Source: Martelella lutilitoris (GTDB lineage: Bacteria > Pseudomonadota > Alphaproteobacteria > Rhizobiales > Rhizobiaceae). From it: a stretch of 64,000 nucleotides of DNA. Of this stretch, positions 8,992 to 21,669 are shown one piece after another. Each line of letters starts with the position of its first letter. The first letter of the stretch is position 1. The stretch spans positions 372,001 to 436,000 of the forward strand of contig NZ_VCLB01000002.1 of NCBI RefSeq assembly GCF_005924265.1, given 5' to 3'. The position numbers and the translations under genes are program-made. Under the pieces are notes generated by a model. It did not search any database, was not told where the DNA came from, and saw only the letters and a list, made by a program, of their open reading frames with translations.

Positions 8992-11781
8992 ATGGTCTCA
9001 CTCGGTGGCGTAGCCCGCAAATTGTTCGGTTCGGCCAATGATCGCCGGATCCGTTCCTACAAACCCCGTGTGGCTGCAATCAATGCGCTCGAAGAGCAGA
9101 TGGCGGCGCTTTCGGATGACGACCTGAAGGCAAAGACCGAGGAATTCAAAAAGCAGCTCGCCGAAGGCAAGAGCCTGGACGATCTTCTTGTTGAAGCTTT
9201 CGCCGTTGCCCGGGAAGCCTCCAAGCGTGTGCTGGGCCTCAGACCTTTCGACGTTCAGCTCATCGGCGGCATGATCCTGCATGAAAACGCGATCGCCGAG
9301 ATGAAGACGGGCGAAGGCAAGACGCTGGTCGCCACGCTTCCCGTCTATCTCAACGCCCTTGCCGGCAAGGGCGTCCACGTCGTTACCGTCAATGATTACC
9401 TGGCTCGCCGCGACAGCGAAAATATGGGGCGGCTCTACGGTTTCCTCGGGCTGACCACCGGCGTCATCCATCACGGTCTCGACGACCAGCAGCGCCGCGC
9501 GGCCTACAGCGCCGACATCACCTACGCGACCAATAATGAGCTCGGCTTCGATTATCTGCGCGACAACATGAAGATGCAGCGCGCCGAGATGGTCCAGCGC
9601 GGCCATAATTACGCGATCGTCGACGAGGTCGACTCGATCCTGGTGGACGAGGCGCGCACGCCGCTGATCATTTCCGGCCCGCTTGACGACCGTTCCGATC
9701 TCTACGTCACCATCGACAAGATCATTCCGATGCTGGACGACGGCGACTACGAGATCGACGAAAAGCAGCGCTCGGCCAACTTCTCCGAAGACGGCATGGA
9801 GAAGCTGGAAAAGATGCTGACCGAATCCGGTCTGATGAAGGGCGAGTCGCTTTATGACGTCGAGAATGTCGCGATCGTCCACCATCTCAACAATGCGCTG
9901 AAGGCGCACAAGATGTTCTCCCGCGACAAGGATTACATCGTCCGCGACGGCGAGGTCGTGATCATCGACGAGTTCACCGGTCGCATGATGCCAGGGCGTC
10001 GCTATTCGGAAGGCCAGCACCAGGCGCTTGAAGCCAAGGAAGGCGTCAAGATCCAACCGGAGAACCAGACGCTCGCCTCGATTACCTTCCAGAACTATTT
10101 CCGCATGTACGACAAGCTAGCCGGCATGACCGGCACGGCGGCGACCGAAGCGGAAGAATTCGGCAATATTTACGGCCTCGACGTCGTTGAAGTGCCGACC
10201 AACCTGCCGATCGTCCGTCTGGACGAGGACGACGAGGTCTATCTCACGGTCCAGGAAAAATACCAGGCGATCGTCGAGGAGATCAAGGCGGCCAAGGAAA
10301 AGGGCCAGCCGGTTCTCGTCGGCACCACCTCGATTGAAAAGTCCGAGATGCTGGCTGCGGCGCTCAAGCGCGACGGCATTACCGAGTTTGAGATCCTGAA
10401 CGCCCGTTACCATGAAAACGAAGCCTTCATCATCGCCCAGGCCGGCGTGCCCGGCGCGCTGACGATCGCCACCAACATGGCCGGTCGCGGTACCGATATC
10501 CAGCTTGGCGGCAATCTGGAAATGCGTATCCAGGCCGAACTCGGCTATCTGGAACCGGGCACGGATATCGTCACCAACGAAGAGGGCGAGCGCGTCGAGG
10601 TCGAACGCAAGTTCACTCCGCCGGGACCCGAGCGCGAGGCGAAGGAACAGGCGATCCGCGAGGATGTCGCTCGCCTCAAGCAGGAGGCGCTGGCTGCCGG
10701 CGGTCTTTATGTGATCGCCACCGAGCGCCATGAAAGCCGGCGCATCGACAACCAGCTGCGCGGCCGTTCCGGCCGTCAGGGCGACCCGGGACGCTCGAAA
10801 TTCTACCTCTCGCTTCAGGACGACCTGATGCGCATCTTCGGCTCCGACCGCATGGAAAGCATGCTGCAGAAGCTCGGCCTGAAGGAAGGCGAGGCGATCG
10901 TCCACCCGTGGATCAACAAGGCGCTCGAGCGCGCGCAGAAGAAGGTCGAAGCCCGCAACTTCGACATTCGCAAGAACCTGCTGAAATATGATGATGTGCT
11001 CAACGACCAGCGCAAGGTGGTCTTCGACCAGCGCAAGGAACTGATGGATTCCGAAGACATTACGGAGATCGTCGAGGACATGCGTCACGAAGTGATCGAG
11101 AACGCCGTTCATCGCCGCATTCCTGAACGCGCCTATGCCGAACAGTGGGATGTCGCGGGCCTGAAGGAAGACTGCCTGCGCATTCTCAGCCTCGACCTTC
11201 CGATCGAGGAATGGGCGGCCGAAGACGGGATTGCCGAGCCGGAAATTCTCGAGCGCATCAATGCCGCCGCCGATCAGGCCGAGGAAATGCGCGCCAAGCA
11301 GGCCGAGCAGTTTGGTCCGGACGTGATGAAATATGTCCAGCGTCAGGTGACGATGCAGTCGCTCGACCATCTCTGGCGCGAGCATATCGTCAATCTCGAC
11401 CATTTGCGCTCGGTCATCGGCTTCCGCGGCTATGCCCAGCGCGATCCGCTGCAGGAATACAAGGCCGAGGCCTTCGAACTGTTCCAGGCGCTGCTCGGCA
11501 ACATGCGCGAGCTTGCGGTTTCTCAGCTTTCGCGCGTCCAGTTGGTGCGTGAACAGCAGCCGCCCCAGCCGCAGCCCGAAGTCGATCCCGCGCAGCTGCG
11601 CGCCAGCCACCTTGACCCGGATACCGGCGAAGACGAGATGTCCGGCGAACAGGTTGGGGCCGGTGAAGCGGCAATGCCTGCCGGCGAACTGCCGGAAGAA
11701 TACCGCAATGTCGGCCGCAACGACCCGTGCCCCTGCGGTTCGGGCCGCAAGTTCAAGCACTGCCACGGCCGGCTTGCCTGA
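8992..11781 (+). CDS. secA: Preprotein translocase ATPase SecA
   Basis: A 929-residue SecA, the ATPase that drives unfolded preproteins through SecYEG. The Walker A motif MKTGEGKT begins at residue 104, the DEVD Walker B lies near 211, and [12 protein letters not shown] near 495 belongs to the second nucleotide-binding fold. [20 protein letters not shown] is also present. The C-terminal tail ends with the zinc-binding, SecB-interacting motif [14 protein letters not shown], with its first Cys near residue 913. Length is typical of alphaproteobacterial SecA. ATG 8992. It is monocistronic by appearance, with the convergent MFS gene 145 bases downstream. Confidence 0.99.
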   Translation: MVSLGGVARKLFGSANDRRIRSYKPRVAAINALEEQMAALSDDDLKAKTEEFKKQLAEGKSLDDLLVEAFAVAREASKRVLGLRPFDVQLIGGMILHENAIAEMKTGEGKTLVATLPVYLNALAGKGVHVVTVNDYLARRDSENMGRLYGFLGLTTGVIHHGLDDQQRRAAYSADITYATNNELGFDYLRDNMKMQRAEMVQRGHNYAIVDEVDSILVDEARTPLIISGPLDDRSDLYVTIDKIIPMLDDGDYEIDEKQRSANFSEDGMEKLEKMLTESGLMKGESLYDVENVAIVHHLNNALKAHKMFSRDKDYIVRDGEVVIIDEFTGRMMPGRRYSEGQHQALEAKEGVKIQPENQTLASITFQNYFRMYDKLAGMTGTAATEAEEFGNIYGLDVVEVPTNLPIVRLDEDDEVYLTVQEKYQAIVEEIKAAKEKGQPVLVGTTSIEKSEMLAAALKRDGITEFEILNARYHENEAFIIAQAGVPGALTIATNMAGRGTDIQLGGNLEMRIQAELGYLEPGTDIVTNEEGERVEVERKFTPPGPEREAKEQAIREDVARLKQEALAAGGLYVIATERHESRRIDNQLRGRSGRQGDPGRSKFYLSLQDDLMRIFGSDRMESMLQKLGLKEGEAIVHPWINKALERAQKKVEARNFDIRKNLLKYDDVLNDQRKVVFDQRKELMDSEDITEIVEDMRHEVIENAVHRRIPERAYAEQWDVAGLKEDCLRILSLDLPIEEWAAEDGIAEPEILERINAAADQAEEMRAKQAEQFGPDVMKYVQRQVTMQSLDHLWREHIVNLDHLRSVIGFRGYAQRDPLQEYKAEAFELFQALLGNMRELAVSQLSRVQLVREQQPPQPQPEVDPAQLRASHLDPDTGEDEMSGEQVGAGEAAMPAGELPEEYRNVGRNDPCPCGSGRKFKHCHGRLA

Positions 11782-11926
11782 TAATATCGGCCAAGGCGTT
11801 GCCCTGATTTCTTTTGGCGCGCCTTGTCGCCACAAGAGTGTTTCTTCCGCCTGACACGAACCCGAGCGCACAATTGTCGCCAGAAATGTGAGCAGAACGT
11901 GGTGCTTGGCGTCTCCGCGCCTGCGG

Positions 11927-13573
11927 TCAGTGATGCTGATGATGCATGTGGTAGGGGCGGTTGAAGACCTCGTCGCGCGGCGGGATTGCCTGCCGCTCGA
12001 TCATGCGGCGGACCTCCGGCTTGCCTTCGCCGCGATGCAGTTCGCGGATGCGGTCGAGGTTTTCGGCATCGGCCACCGTGCGGCGCTGGTTGTGGCGCAC
12101 ATAATCCACCCATGTCGGCGCGTGGTAGGTCTCGATCCAGACTTCCGGATCGGCGATATCACGCATCAGCGCCCATTTGCGCGCGCCATCGCGCTTGCGG
12201 ATTCGGCGGCGTTCGATCATCAACCGCAGGAATTCTTCCGTATCGTCAGGGCTGATGATGAAACGGGTCTCGACCACGATCGGGCCGCTGCGGGCCAGCA
12301 TGTCGACCTTGGTTTCCGGCGTCTGGAACCGGTTCAGCGGATCGAGGTTGAGGCTTTCGAGCGCCGGCATCTTCAGGAAGAGGCCGATGGCGGCGCCCAG
12401 CGCCATCACGGCGGCGGCGGCGACGAAAGCCAGCGTGATCGAGTAATTCTCCGCGACCTGACCCCAGAGCCAGCTGCCAAGCGCCATGCCGCCGAAGGAG
12501 GCCGTCTGGTAGAGCGACAGTGCCCGCCCGACCACCCAGCGCGGCGTGGTGAGCTGCACCACCGTGTTGAACAGCGAAAGCGTCAGCACCCAGCAGGCCC
12601 CGGCGAAGAGAAGCGCGAGACAATCGAGCACGAGCGAGGTTGAAAGCCCGATCGAGACGGCGCTTGCGGCGAAGATCAGGAAGGAGATGGCGACGATCGC
12701 CTCGTTGGAAAGCCGGGCGCGGGCATGCCCGTTGGCAAAGGCGCCGCCGATTGCGCCGATGCCGAAGGCGCCGAGCATGATGCCGAAGGTTTGCGGCCCG
12801 CCGGCAATCACGTCGCGGGCGACGACCGGCAGAAGCGCGAGCACCGAAACCGAGGCGAGGCCGAAGATGAAGGCGCGCAGGATGACCTTCAGAATGTTCG
12901 GCGACATGAAGACATAGCGCAGCCCCGCGCCGATGGCGGTTGTCATCTTCTCGCGCGGCAATGGGCTTTCCGGGCGGCGGAACTTCCAGCGATAGACGAC
13001 CGTCAGAAGGCCGAGATAGGAGAAGGCGTTGACGGTGAAGGCGGCCGCCCCGCCGCCGATGGCGACGATCGTGCCACCGATGGCCGGGCCAAGGCTGCGG
13101 GTGATGTTGAAGCCGACGGAATTGAGCGTGACGGCGCCGGGCAGGTCCGAACGCGGCACCATGTCGCCGACGGAGGCCTGCCAGGACGGATTGTTGAGCG
13201 CATTTCCGCAGCCGATCAGGAAGGTGAAGGCGAGCAGAAGCCAGGGCGTGATCAGCCCCGCGATGGCGACCATCGCCAGTAGCACCGAAACCGTGAACAT
13301 GAAGATCTGGGCGGAAAGGATCACCCGGCGACGGTCAAAGCCGTCGGCAATCGCGCCGGCCAGAAGCGCAAACAGCATCACCGGCAGCGTCGTTGAGGCC
13401 TGCACCAGCGCCACCATGCTTTCCGAATCGGAAATCGAGGTCATCATCCACGCCGCGCCGACATTCTGGATCATGCTGCCGAGATTTGAGGCGACCGAGG
13501 CAAGCCAGATATAGCGGAAGGTCGGGTGGGAGAAGGGCGCGAAGAGCGATTTCGGGACTGGCGCGGACTGCAT
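11927..13573 (-). CDS. MFS exporter with fused C-terminal dimeric-barrel-like domain
   Basis: A 548-residue protein. Residues 1 to about 415 are a major facilitator with about 12 hydrophobic segments, of the EntS/MFS_3 type; the start SLFAPFSHPTFRYIWLASVA and the loop GAIADGFDRRRVI between helices 2 and 3 are typical. The last 130 residues are soluble (VETRFIISPDDTEEFLRLM, ARKWALMRDIADPEVWIETY) and resemble the antibiotic-biosynthesis-monooxygenase-like barrel fused to some MFS_3 proteins. The C-terminus is His-rich (YHMHHQHH). Export of a siderophore or small organic acid is a guess. The start is ATG 13573; a TTG lies one codon upstream. Confidence 0.88.
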   Translation of the reverse strand: MQSAPVPKSLFAPFSHPTFRYIWLASVASNLGSMIQNVGAAWMMTSISDSESMVALVQASTTLPVMLFALLAGAIADGFDRRRVILSAQIFMFTVSVLLAMVAIAGLITPWLLLAFTFLIGCGNALNNPSWQASVGDMVPRSDLPGAVTLNSVGFNITRSLGPAIGGTIVAIGGGAAAFTVNAFSYLGLLTVVYRWKFRRPESPLPREKMTTAIGAGLRYVFMSPNILKVILRAFIFGLASVSVLALLPVVARDVIAGGPQTFGIMLGAFGIGAIGGAFANGHARARLSNEAIVAISFLIFAASAVSIGLSTSLVLDCLALLFAGACWVLTLSLFNTVVQLTTPRWVVGRALSLYQTASFGGMALGSWLWGQVAENYSITLAFVAAAAVMALGAAIGLFLKMPALESLNLDPLNRFQTPETKVDMLARSGPIVVETRFIISPDDTEEFLRLMIERRRIRKRDGARKWALMRDIADPEVWIETYHAPTWVDYVRHNQRRTVADAENLDRIRELHRGEGKPEVRRMIERQAIPPRDEVFNRPYHMHHQHH

Positions 13574-13754
13574 CAATGCTCTCTGTTCTTAAAATGCCGG
13601 GAATTCGCCGGGCGTTCCGGCTGGACACTATAGGCCCTTGCGGCGTCGCTTGCCTATACGCAGTGCAGCGCTTGCGTTGGCGACAATGGCGATAAAACTT
13701 GCAATTTGCGCGGCAAGGGCTTATTTACGGCTCAAATTCTTGATCGTCAGATGA

Positions 13755-13785
13755 AGAGTGGGACCTCGCGGACCCGCTCTTTTTT
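13755..13785 (+). terminator. Intrinsic terminator/attenuator-like hairpin in the rimP leader
   Basis: AGAGTGGG pairs with CCCGCTCT (one G-T pair) around a 10-base loop and runs straight into a T6 tract. It stands 58 bases before the rimP ATG and points in the same direction, so transcription started upstream would meet it before the operon. The preceding gene runs the other way, so this is not the terminator of an upstream rightward gene. A second small stem, CTTGC/GCAAG, lies near 13700. An attenuated leader is the simplest reading. Confidence 0.65.
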
Positions 13786-13843
13786 ATTTGGCGCGGGCGG
13801 CGGCATGGGCCGCCGGGAGCAAACCTTGGTAGATTTTGAACAG

Positions 13844-14452
13844 ATGGCGGACAAAGCAAGAGAAGAACGGCTGATCGTGGAAACGGGCATCGACAAGAAG
13901 ATCGCCGACATGATCGAACCCGTTCTGGAAGATATCGGCTTCAAACTGGTGCGCGTCAGGCTTTCCGGCCAGAACGGGCTGACGCTGCAGATCATGGCCG
14001 AACGTTTCGACGGCACGATGACGGTGGAAGACTGCGAGGAAGTCTCTCAGGCCGTTTCACCGGTGCTCGATGTGGAAGACCCGATCGACCGGGCCTATCA
14101 CCTGGAAGTGTCCTCGCCGGGCATCGACCGGCCGATGGTGCGCAAATCCGACTTCTACCGCTGGAAGGGCCACTTGCTGAAATGCGAGACTTCGGTGCTC
14201 GTCAACGAACGCAAGCGCTTCCGCGGCCGAATCGTCGAGGCCGATGTCGACGGCATTACGCTGTTGCGTGACGGCGTGGCCTATGGCGAGCCTGCCGAGG
14301 TGACCATTCCCTTTACCGCGCTTTCCGATGCCAAACTGGTGCTGACGGACGAACTGATCCGCGAGGCGCTGAGGGCCGACAAGCTCGCCAAGCAGAAGGC
14401 GGCAAACGAGAATGACGACGAGGAAGACGTCGCCGACGGCGACGACAATTGA
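13844..14452 (+). CDS. rimP: Ribosome maturation factor RimP
   Basis: About 202 residues. RimP binds the 30S subunit during late assembly. Family blocks are [41 protein letters not shown] and KGHLLKC; the C-terminus is acidic ([14 protein letters not shown]). The start is uncertain. ATG 13844 matches the family N-terminus but has no clear Shine-Dalgarno, while TTG 13826 has GGGAG six bases upstream and would add six residues. It is the first gene of rimP-nusA-ylxR-infB and lies behind the leader terminator at 13755-13785. Confidence 0.93.
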   Translation: MADKAREERLIVETGIDKKIADMIEPVLEDIGFKLVRVRLSGQNGLTLQIMAERFDGTMTVEDCEEVSQAVSPVLDVEDPIDRAYHLEVSSPGIDRPMVRKSDFYRWKGHLLKCETSVLVNERKRFRGRIVEADVDGITLLRDGVAYGEPAEVTIPFTALSDAKLVLTDELIREALRADKLAKQKAANENDDEEDVADGDDN

Positions 14453-14546
14453 GACAAGAGCTGAGGCCCCGCTGACGGGCGGCCTTTCAATTTAGGATAT
14501 TTTCGGAACCGGTGCGGTTCCGCTTGCAAGGACGGAGACCAGCAAA

Positions 14547-16202
14547 ATGGCAGTAAGTGCGAACCGGCTTGAACTGTTGCAGATCGCCGATGCGGTGGCG
14601 CGCGAAAAATCCATCGATCGCGAGATCGTTCTGACCGCCATGGCCGACGCCATTCAGAAGGCGGCCAAGTCGCGCTACGGGTCGGAAACCAATATCCGCG
14701 CGGACATCAATCCGAAGACCGGCGAAATCCATCTTCAGCGCCTGCTCGAAGTGGTCGAGGAAGCCGAGGACTACAACACCCAGATCCCGTTGACGCTGGC
14801 GCTTGACCGCAACCCTGAGGCAAAGTTGGGCGATTTCATCGCCGACCCGCTGCCACCGATGGATTTCGGCCGCATTGCCGCCCAGTCGGCCAAGCAGGTC
14901 ATCGTCCAGAAGGTGCGCGAAGCCGAGCGCGACCGCCAGTTCGACGAATACAAGGATCGCATCGGCGAGATCGTCAACGGCACGGTCAAGCGCGTCGAAT
15001 ACGGCAATGTCATCGTCGATCTCGGCCGTGGCGAGGCGATCATCCGCCGCGACGAGATGATCCCGCGCGAAGTGCCGCGTTACGGCGACCGCATCCGTGC
15101 CTATGTCTATGATGTGCGTCGCGAGCAGCGCGGACCGCAGATCTTCCTGTCGCGCACCCATCCGCAGTTCATGGTCAAGCTCTTCACCATGGAAGTGCCG
15201 GAAATCTATGACGGCATCATCACCATCAAGTCGGTGGCCCGTGATCCGGGTTCGCGCGCCAAGATCGCGGTGATCTCTTCCGATTCGTCGATCGACCCGG
15301 TCGGCGCCTGCGTCGGCATGCGCGGCAGCCGCGTTCAGGCCGTCGTCGGCGAGCTTCAGGGCGAGAAGATCGACATCATTCCGTGGTCGGAGGATCCGGC
15401 CTCCTTCATCGTCAACGCGCTGCAGCCGGCCGAAGTCGCCAAGGTGGTGCTGGACGAGGATGCCGAGCGCATCGACGTTGTCGTGCCGGACGACCAGCTT
15501 TCGCTGGCGATCGGCCGTCGCGGCCAGAATGTCCGTCTCGCCTCGCAGCTCACCGGCTGGGACATCGACATCATGACGGAAAACGAGGAATCGGAGCGCC
15601 GCCAGAAGGAGTTCAACGAGCGGTCGCAGCTGTTCATGGATGCGCTCGACGTTGACGAGATGGTCGGCCAGGTTCTGGCGTCCGAAGGCTTTGCCGCAAT
15701 CGAGGAACTCGCCTATGTCGAGCTCGACGAAATTTCCTCCATCGAAGGTTTCGATGAGGAAACGGCGGAAGAAATCCAGATGCGCGCCAAGGAATTCCTC
15801 GAGCGCCAGGAAGCCGAACTCGATGAAAAGCGCCGCGAACTCGGCGTTTCCGACGACTTGCGCCAGATCGACGGCATGACGCTGGCGATGATGGTCGCGC
15901 TCGGCGAGGACGACATCAAGACGATGGAAGACTTCGCCGGTTGCGCCGCTGATGATCTTGTCGGCTGGACCGAGCGTCAGAACGGCCAGACCAAGCGCTT
16001 CGAGGGCACGCTTTCGGGCTTCGACCTGTCGCGGGTGGAAGCCGAGAACATGGTCGTGCAGGCGCGCCTGGCGGTCGGTTGGATCACCGAGGAAGATCTC
16101 GCGGTTGCCGAAGAGGTGAACGAGGACGAGGAAGCCCTGGCCGAGGAAGGCGCCGTCGAAGAACAGACTTCATCCGGCGACGAAGCCGGCAAGAGCGTGT
16201 AA
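14547..16202 (+). CDS. nusA: Transcription termination/antitermination factor NusA
   Basis: A 551-residue NusA. In order: an N-terminal RNA-polymerase-binding domain ([20 protein letters not shown]), an S1 domain ([20 protein letters not shown]), two KH domains ([14 protein letters not shown] and [13 protein letters not shown] carry the GxxG loops), then helix-hairpin-helix-type acidic C-terminal repeats as in other proteobacterial NusA proteins. It controls pausing, intrinsic and Rho termination, and rRNA antitermination. The start is ATG 14547 after AAGGACGGAGACC. The 94-base gap after rimP holds a GC-rich hairpin (about 14463-14488) without a good T-run, so co-transcription is likely. Confidence 0.98.
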   Translation: MAVSANRLELLQIADAVAREKSIDREIVLTAMADAIQKAAKSRYGSETNIRADINPKTGEIHLQRLLEVVEEAEDYNTQIPLTLALDRNPEAKLGDFIADPLPPMDFGRIAAQSAKQVIVQKVREAERDRQFDEYKDRIGEIVNGTVKRVEYGNVIVDLGRGEAIIRRDEMIPREVPRYGDRIRAYVYDVRREQRGPQIFLSRTHPQFMVKLFTMEVPEIYDGIITIKSVARDPGSRAKIAVISSDSSIDPVGACVGMRGSRVQAVVGELQGEKIDIIPWSEDPASFIVNALQPAEVAKVVLDEDAERIDVVVPDDQLSLAIGRRGQNVRLASQLTGWDIDIMTENEESERRQKEFNERSQLFMDALDVDEMVGQVLASEGFAAIEELAYVELDEISSIEGFDEETAEEIQMRAKEFLERQEAELDEKRRELGVSDDLRQIDGMTLAMMVALGEDDIKTMEDFAGCAADDLVGWTERQNGQTKRFEGTLSGFDLSRVEAENMVVQARLAVGWITEEDLAVAEEVNEDEEALAEEGAVEEQTSSGDEAGKSV

Positions 16203-16208
16203 GGACCG

Positions 16209-16871
16209 GTGACCACACCCCGCAAAGTGGCTGAAGAGGCGGCGATGAACGATCGGACCTGCATCGTGACCCGCAAAACCGGCGGGCCGGATGACCTGAT
16301 CCGCTTCGTCGCCGGCCCCGACGGCCAGGTGGTTCCCGATCTCAAACGGGAACTGCCGGGCAGGGGATGCTGGGTGACGGCCGAACGCTGGGCGGTCGAC
16401 AAGGCCGTGGCCAAGGGGCTTTATGCCCGGGCGCTGAAGCAGAAGGTCGTTGCGCCGCCCGATCTCGGCGCAACCGTCGACATGTTGATGGCGCGTCAGC
16501 TTGCGGGTATGATGAATATGGCCCGCAAGGCGGGCGAGTTCGTCGCCGGATCGGCCAAGGTCGATCTTGCGATCAGAAGCGGCGCGGCCCTTGCCACATT
16601 CCATGCCGCCGATGCCGCGGCCGATGGCAGGCGCAAGCTTGACCAGGCCCGCAAGGCCTTCTGGCTCCAGATGGAGACCGAAGGGCCGATTCCGGCATTT
16701 GTCCCTTTCGGGGCTGCGGAAATCGACACTCTTTTGCATGAGAATGCGTTTAAACATGCCGCGGCGCTTGCGGGAAAGGCCGGAGAGGGTGTAGTGAAGC
16801 GCGCGATGATGCTTCACAGGTACCGGGCCGCTCCCGGAACTGAAGGAAAAGCCGCGATGACGAACAAATGA
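16209..16871 (+). CDS. YlxR (DUF448) / L7Ae-like RNA-binding protein
   Basis: A 220-residue protein starting at GTG 16209, six bases after nusA. The N-terminal half is a YlxR domain ([30 protein letters not shown]). The C-terminal half looks like an L7Ae/YlxQ-type RNA-binding fold ([20 protein letters not shown]). In Firmicutes these are separate genes at the same position between nusA and infB; here they are fused, as is usual in Alphaproteobacteria. RNA or RNase P related roles are reported for YlxR homologues; the function here is inferred only. Confidence 0.9.
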   Translation: MTTPRKVAEEAAMNDRTCIVTRKTGGPDDLIRFVAGPDGQVVPDLKRELPGRGCWVTAERWAVDKAVAKGLYARALKQKVVAPPDLGATVDMLMARQLAGMMNMARKAGEFVAGSAKVDLAIRSGAALATFHAADAAADGRRKLDQARKAFWLQMETEGPIPAFVPFGAAEIDTLLHENAFKHAAALAGKAGEGVVKRAMMLHRYRAAPGTEGKAAMTNK

Positions 16872-16974
16872 CGACGTCACGGATATTGGCCGTGCGCCAG
16901 AGCATGAATTTCAAGGCGGGAATTGCGTCTCACTGATGGTGATGGCGGTTCCCGCGCCAAGGAACGGGAACCGA

Positions 16975-19728
<2,754 letters not shown>

Positions 19729-19752
19729 TTTGAGAGCGCGCAAACGAATTGG

Positions 19753-19777
19753 AAAAACCGGCTTCGGCCGGTTTTTT
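19753..19777 (+). terminator. Intrinsic terminator of the rimP-infB operon
   Basis: AAAAACCGGC-TTCG-GCCGGTTTTTT: a ten-base-pair stem with the very stable UUCG tetraloop and a T6 tail, 24 bases after the infB stop. It should end most transcripts here, implying that rbfA-truB downstream have their own promoter. Confidence 0.9.
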
Positions 19778-19810
19778 CATGCGCGGATTTTGCCGCGTCT
19801 CCAGAATCAG

Positions 19811-19854
19811 AAAGCCCGGCGAACAACTCTTGAGGAGCAGCGCGCCGGGCTTTT
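19811..19854 (+). terminator. Second terminator-like hairpin after infB
   Basis: AAAGCCCGGCG pairs with CGCCGGGCTTT around a 20-base loop that itself contains CTC/GAG, followed by TTTT. It is 34 bases past the first terminator. Either a back-up terminator or the 3' end of a short RNA begun between the two hairpins. Confidence 0.6.
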
Positions 19855-19873
19855 CCGGTTTGACCGGAACTGA

Positions 19874-19903
19874 AACGGATCGTTTGCGGCGATCCGTTCT
19901 TTT
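19874..19903 (+). terminator. Third terminator-like hairpin after infB
   Basis: AACGGATCG pairs perfectly with CGATCCGTT around TTTGCGG, followed by CTTTT. Third T-tailed stem within 150 bases, just upstream of two strong Shine-Dalgarno-like stretches (19914-19924 and 19966-19977). Confidence 0.6.
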
Positions 19904-19980
19904 CCCGCAATTGAGAGGAGGGAGATTGGCCTGCGGGACGGCCTTACAAAGCGTTTCAGCTATTGAAGGAGGAGGAGATC

Positions 19981-20131
19981 GTGAAACGCCCTGATCTTTG
20001 AATTCCTTTCCGTGTGGTCGGCAGTTGCTTGCCTCATCGGTCTGGAACTGTTTCTAGCCGCTAATGCGTGTCAGCGATTTGCGCTGAATCAAATGATTGA
20101 TCTTGGCCGACGGAAAAGTTTGATTTTCTGA
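19981..20131 (+). pseudogene. Small membrane-protein ORF split by a +1 shift (CTT-TGA); pseudogene or recoded gene
   Basis: A strong Shine-Dalgarno AAGGAGG (19966-19972) lies 8 bases before GTG 19981. That frame reads V-K-R-P-D-L and stops at TGA 19999-20001. The +1 frame continues from the same point for 43 codons to TGA 20129 and encodes one hydrophobic helix (EFLSVWSAVACLIGLELFLA) and a basic tail (LGRRKSLIF). The junction is CTT TGA, the slip site used by prfB, but the internal stimulatory Shine-Dalgarno of prfB is absent. Removing one C from the CCC at 19989-19991 would give an uninterrupted start MKRLIFEFLSVW. The +1 frame has no good start of its own (CTG 19991 only). GC3 is near 50%, lower than neighbouring genes. 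Flanking inverted repeats GCGTTTCA/TGAAACGC put the Shine-Dalgarno in a loop. Alternatives are an inactivated gene, a base-call error or recoding. No family is recognised. Confidence 0.45.
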
Positions 20132-20314
20132 TGATCATCTGATTGATCAAAAAAATGAGGATCGGGCCAGCCGCGTCGAAACAGCGCGCGGCGATTGACG
20201 TTGCGCCGCCGAAGCGCTAAACGGGCCGCCAGTCATCGAACATGTCCGCGCGGGTTCGAACCCCGTCAAACGGTCGGGCACGAGACAAACACGAACGATC
20301 TAGACAAGGTTGAT

Positions 20315-20728
20315 ATGACGAGAGCTACCTCCTCGGCGCCCTCCCAGCGCATGCTTCGCGTTGGCGAACAGGTTCGCGCCGCCATTACCAAGGTTCTCCA
20401 GCGCGGCGAAGTGCTTGATCCGCTGCTGGAAACCACTGTCATCTCGATTTCCGAGGTGCGGATGTCGCCTGACCTGAAGGTCGCGACCGCCTATGTGACG
20501 CCGCTCGGCGACCGCGATCACGACGCGACGGTGCGCGCCCTGAACCATCATGCGAAGTTCATCCGCGGCCGCATCACGCGCGAGCTCCGGCAGATGAAAT
20601 ACATGCCCGAGCTGCGCTTCCGTGACGACACGAGCTTCGAGAATTTCCGCAAGATCGACGAGCTTCTGCATTCGCCGGAAGTGGCGCGCGATCTCGATCA
20701 CGACGACGACAACGAAGACAAAGAATAA
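20315..20728 (+). CDS. rbfA: 30S ribosome-binding factor RbfA
   Basis: A 137-residue RbfA, a cold-linked 30S assembly factor. The KH-like core shows [37 protein letters not shown] and [17 protein letters not shown], and the tail is acidic. The start is ATG 20315; an in-frame extension upstream has no similarity. In the 586 bases between infB and this gene I see three T-tailed hairpins, the split small ORF at 19981-20131, an AT-rich patch near 20090-20155 with repeated GATTGATC, and a short T-arm-like sequence at 20250. truB starts 8 bases after its stop. Confidence 0.95.
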   Translation: MTRATSSAPSQRMLRVGEQVRAAITKVLQRGEVLDPLLETTVISISEVRMSPDLKVATAYVTPLGDRDHDATVRALNHHAKFIRGRITRELRQMKYMPELRFRDDTSFENFRKIDELLHSPEVARDLDHDDDNEDKE

Positions 20729-20736
20729 GACCGGAT

Positions 20737-21669
20737 ATGGCACGACAGAGAAAACCCAAGGGCCGTCCCGTTTCCGGTTGGCTGATCCTCGACAAGCCCG
20801 TCGATTTCGGCTCGACCGAGGCGGTCTCCAAGATCAAATGGCTGTTCAAGGCGCAGAAGGCGGGCCATGCCGGCACGCTCGACCCGCTGGCCTCCGGCAT
20901 GTTGCCGATCGCGCTCGGCGACGCGACCAAGACCGTGCCCTATGTCATGGAAGGCCGCAAGATTTATGAATTCACCGTGACCTGGGGCGAGGAACGGGCG
21001 ACGGACGACCTTGAGGGGGATGTCACCGAAAGCTCGGACAAGCGCCCGGCGCGGGCCGATATCGAGGCCTTGCTTGAAAAATACACCGGCGTGATCGAAC
21101 AGGTGCCGCCGCAGTTCTCCGCCATCAAGATCGACGGCAACCGCGCCTATGACTTGGCGCGCGAGGGCGAGACGGTGGAAATCCCGACGCGTGAGGTCGA
21201 GATCCACCGGCTGACGCTGATCGGCTGCCCGGACGAGAATTCGGCGGATTTTGAAGTCGAGTGCGGCAAGGGCACCTATGTGCGCGCGCTCGCCCGTGAC
21301 ATGGGGCGCGACCTTGGCTGTTTCGGCCATATCTCGGCGCTGCGCCGCCCCTTCGTCGCGCCGTTCTCCGAGGACATGCTGGTTCCGCTCTCGGAACTGA
21401 CGGCGCTGGAGGAAATCGAGGACGACGCCGAGCGCTTTGCCGCATTGGAAGAATTCCTCGTCGATACCTCGGAAGCGCTGACGAGCCTGCCGCATGTGCC
21501 GGTGACGGACGAACAGGCGCGCCGCCTCAAGCTCGGCAACCCGATCATCCTGCGCGGCGCCCACGCGCCGGTGGAGGAGCCGGAGGCCTATGCCTCTGTC
21601 GGCGGTCGTCTTGTGGCCATTGGCGAGATCGCGCAAGGCCAGTTCAAGCCGCGCCGGGTGTTCGGCTGA
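20737..21669 (+). CDS. truB: tRNA pseudouridine(55) synthase TruB
   Basis: A 310-residue TruB that makes pseudouridine 55 in the T-loop of tRNAs. The catalytic aspartate is Asp49 in [26 protein letters not shown] is the N-terminal motif I, and [12 protein letters not shown] with [21 protein letters not shown] are other family blocks. ATG 20737, 8 bases after rbfA. The stop TGA abuts the stop of the convergent serine hydrolase (TGATCA), so no terminator sequence separates the two genes. Confidence 0.97.
   Translation: MARQRKPKGRPVSGWLILDKPVDFGSTEAVSKIKWLFKAQKAGHAGTLDPLASGMLPIALGDATKTVPYVMEGRKIYEFTVTWGEERATDDLEGDVTESSDKRPARADIEALLEKYTGVIEQVPPQFSAIKIDGNRAYDLAREGETVEIPTREVEIHRLTLIGCPDENSADFEVECGKGTYVRALARDMGRDLGCFGHISALRRPFVAPFSEDMLVPLSELTALEEIEDDAERFAALEEFLVDTSEALTSLPHVPVTDEQARRLKLGNPIILRGAHAPVEEPEAYASVGGRLVAIGEIAQGQFKPRRVFG

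Noticed and set aside
8624-9013. Open frames in the PPIase-secA intergenic region, including one with several Cys residues.
   Set aside because: They overlap the secA promoter and start, lack codon bias and match no family.
20250-20266. GCGGG-TTCGAAC-CCCGT looks like a tRNA or tmRNA T-arm.
   Set aside because: No 5' acceptor strand complementary to the following CAAACGG, no anticodon or D-arm, no CCA and no tmRNA tag sequence nearby. Probably chance, or at most an old integration-site relic.
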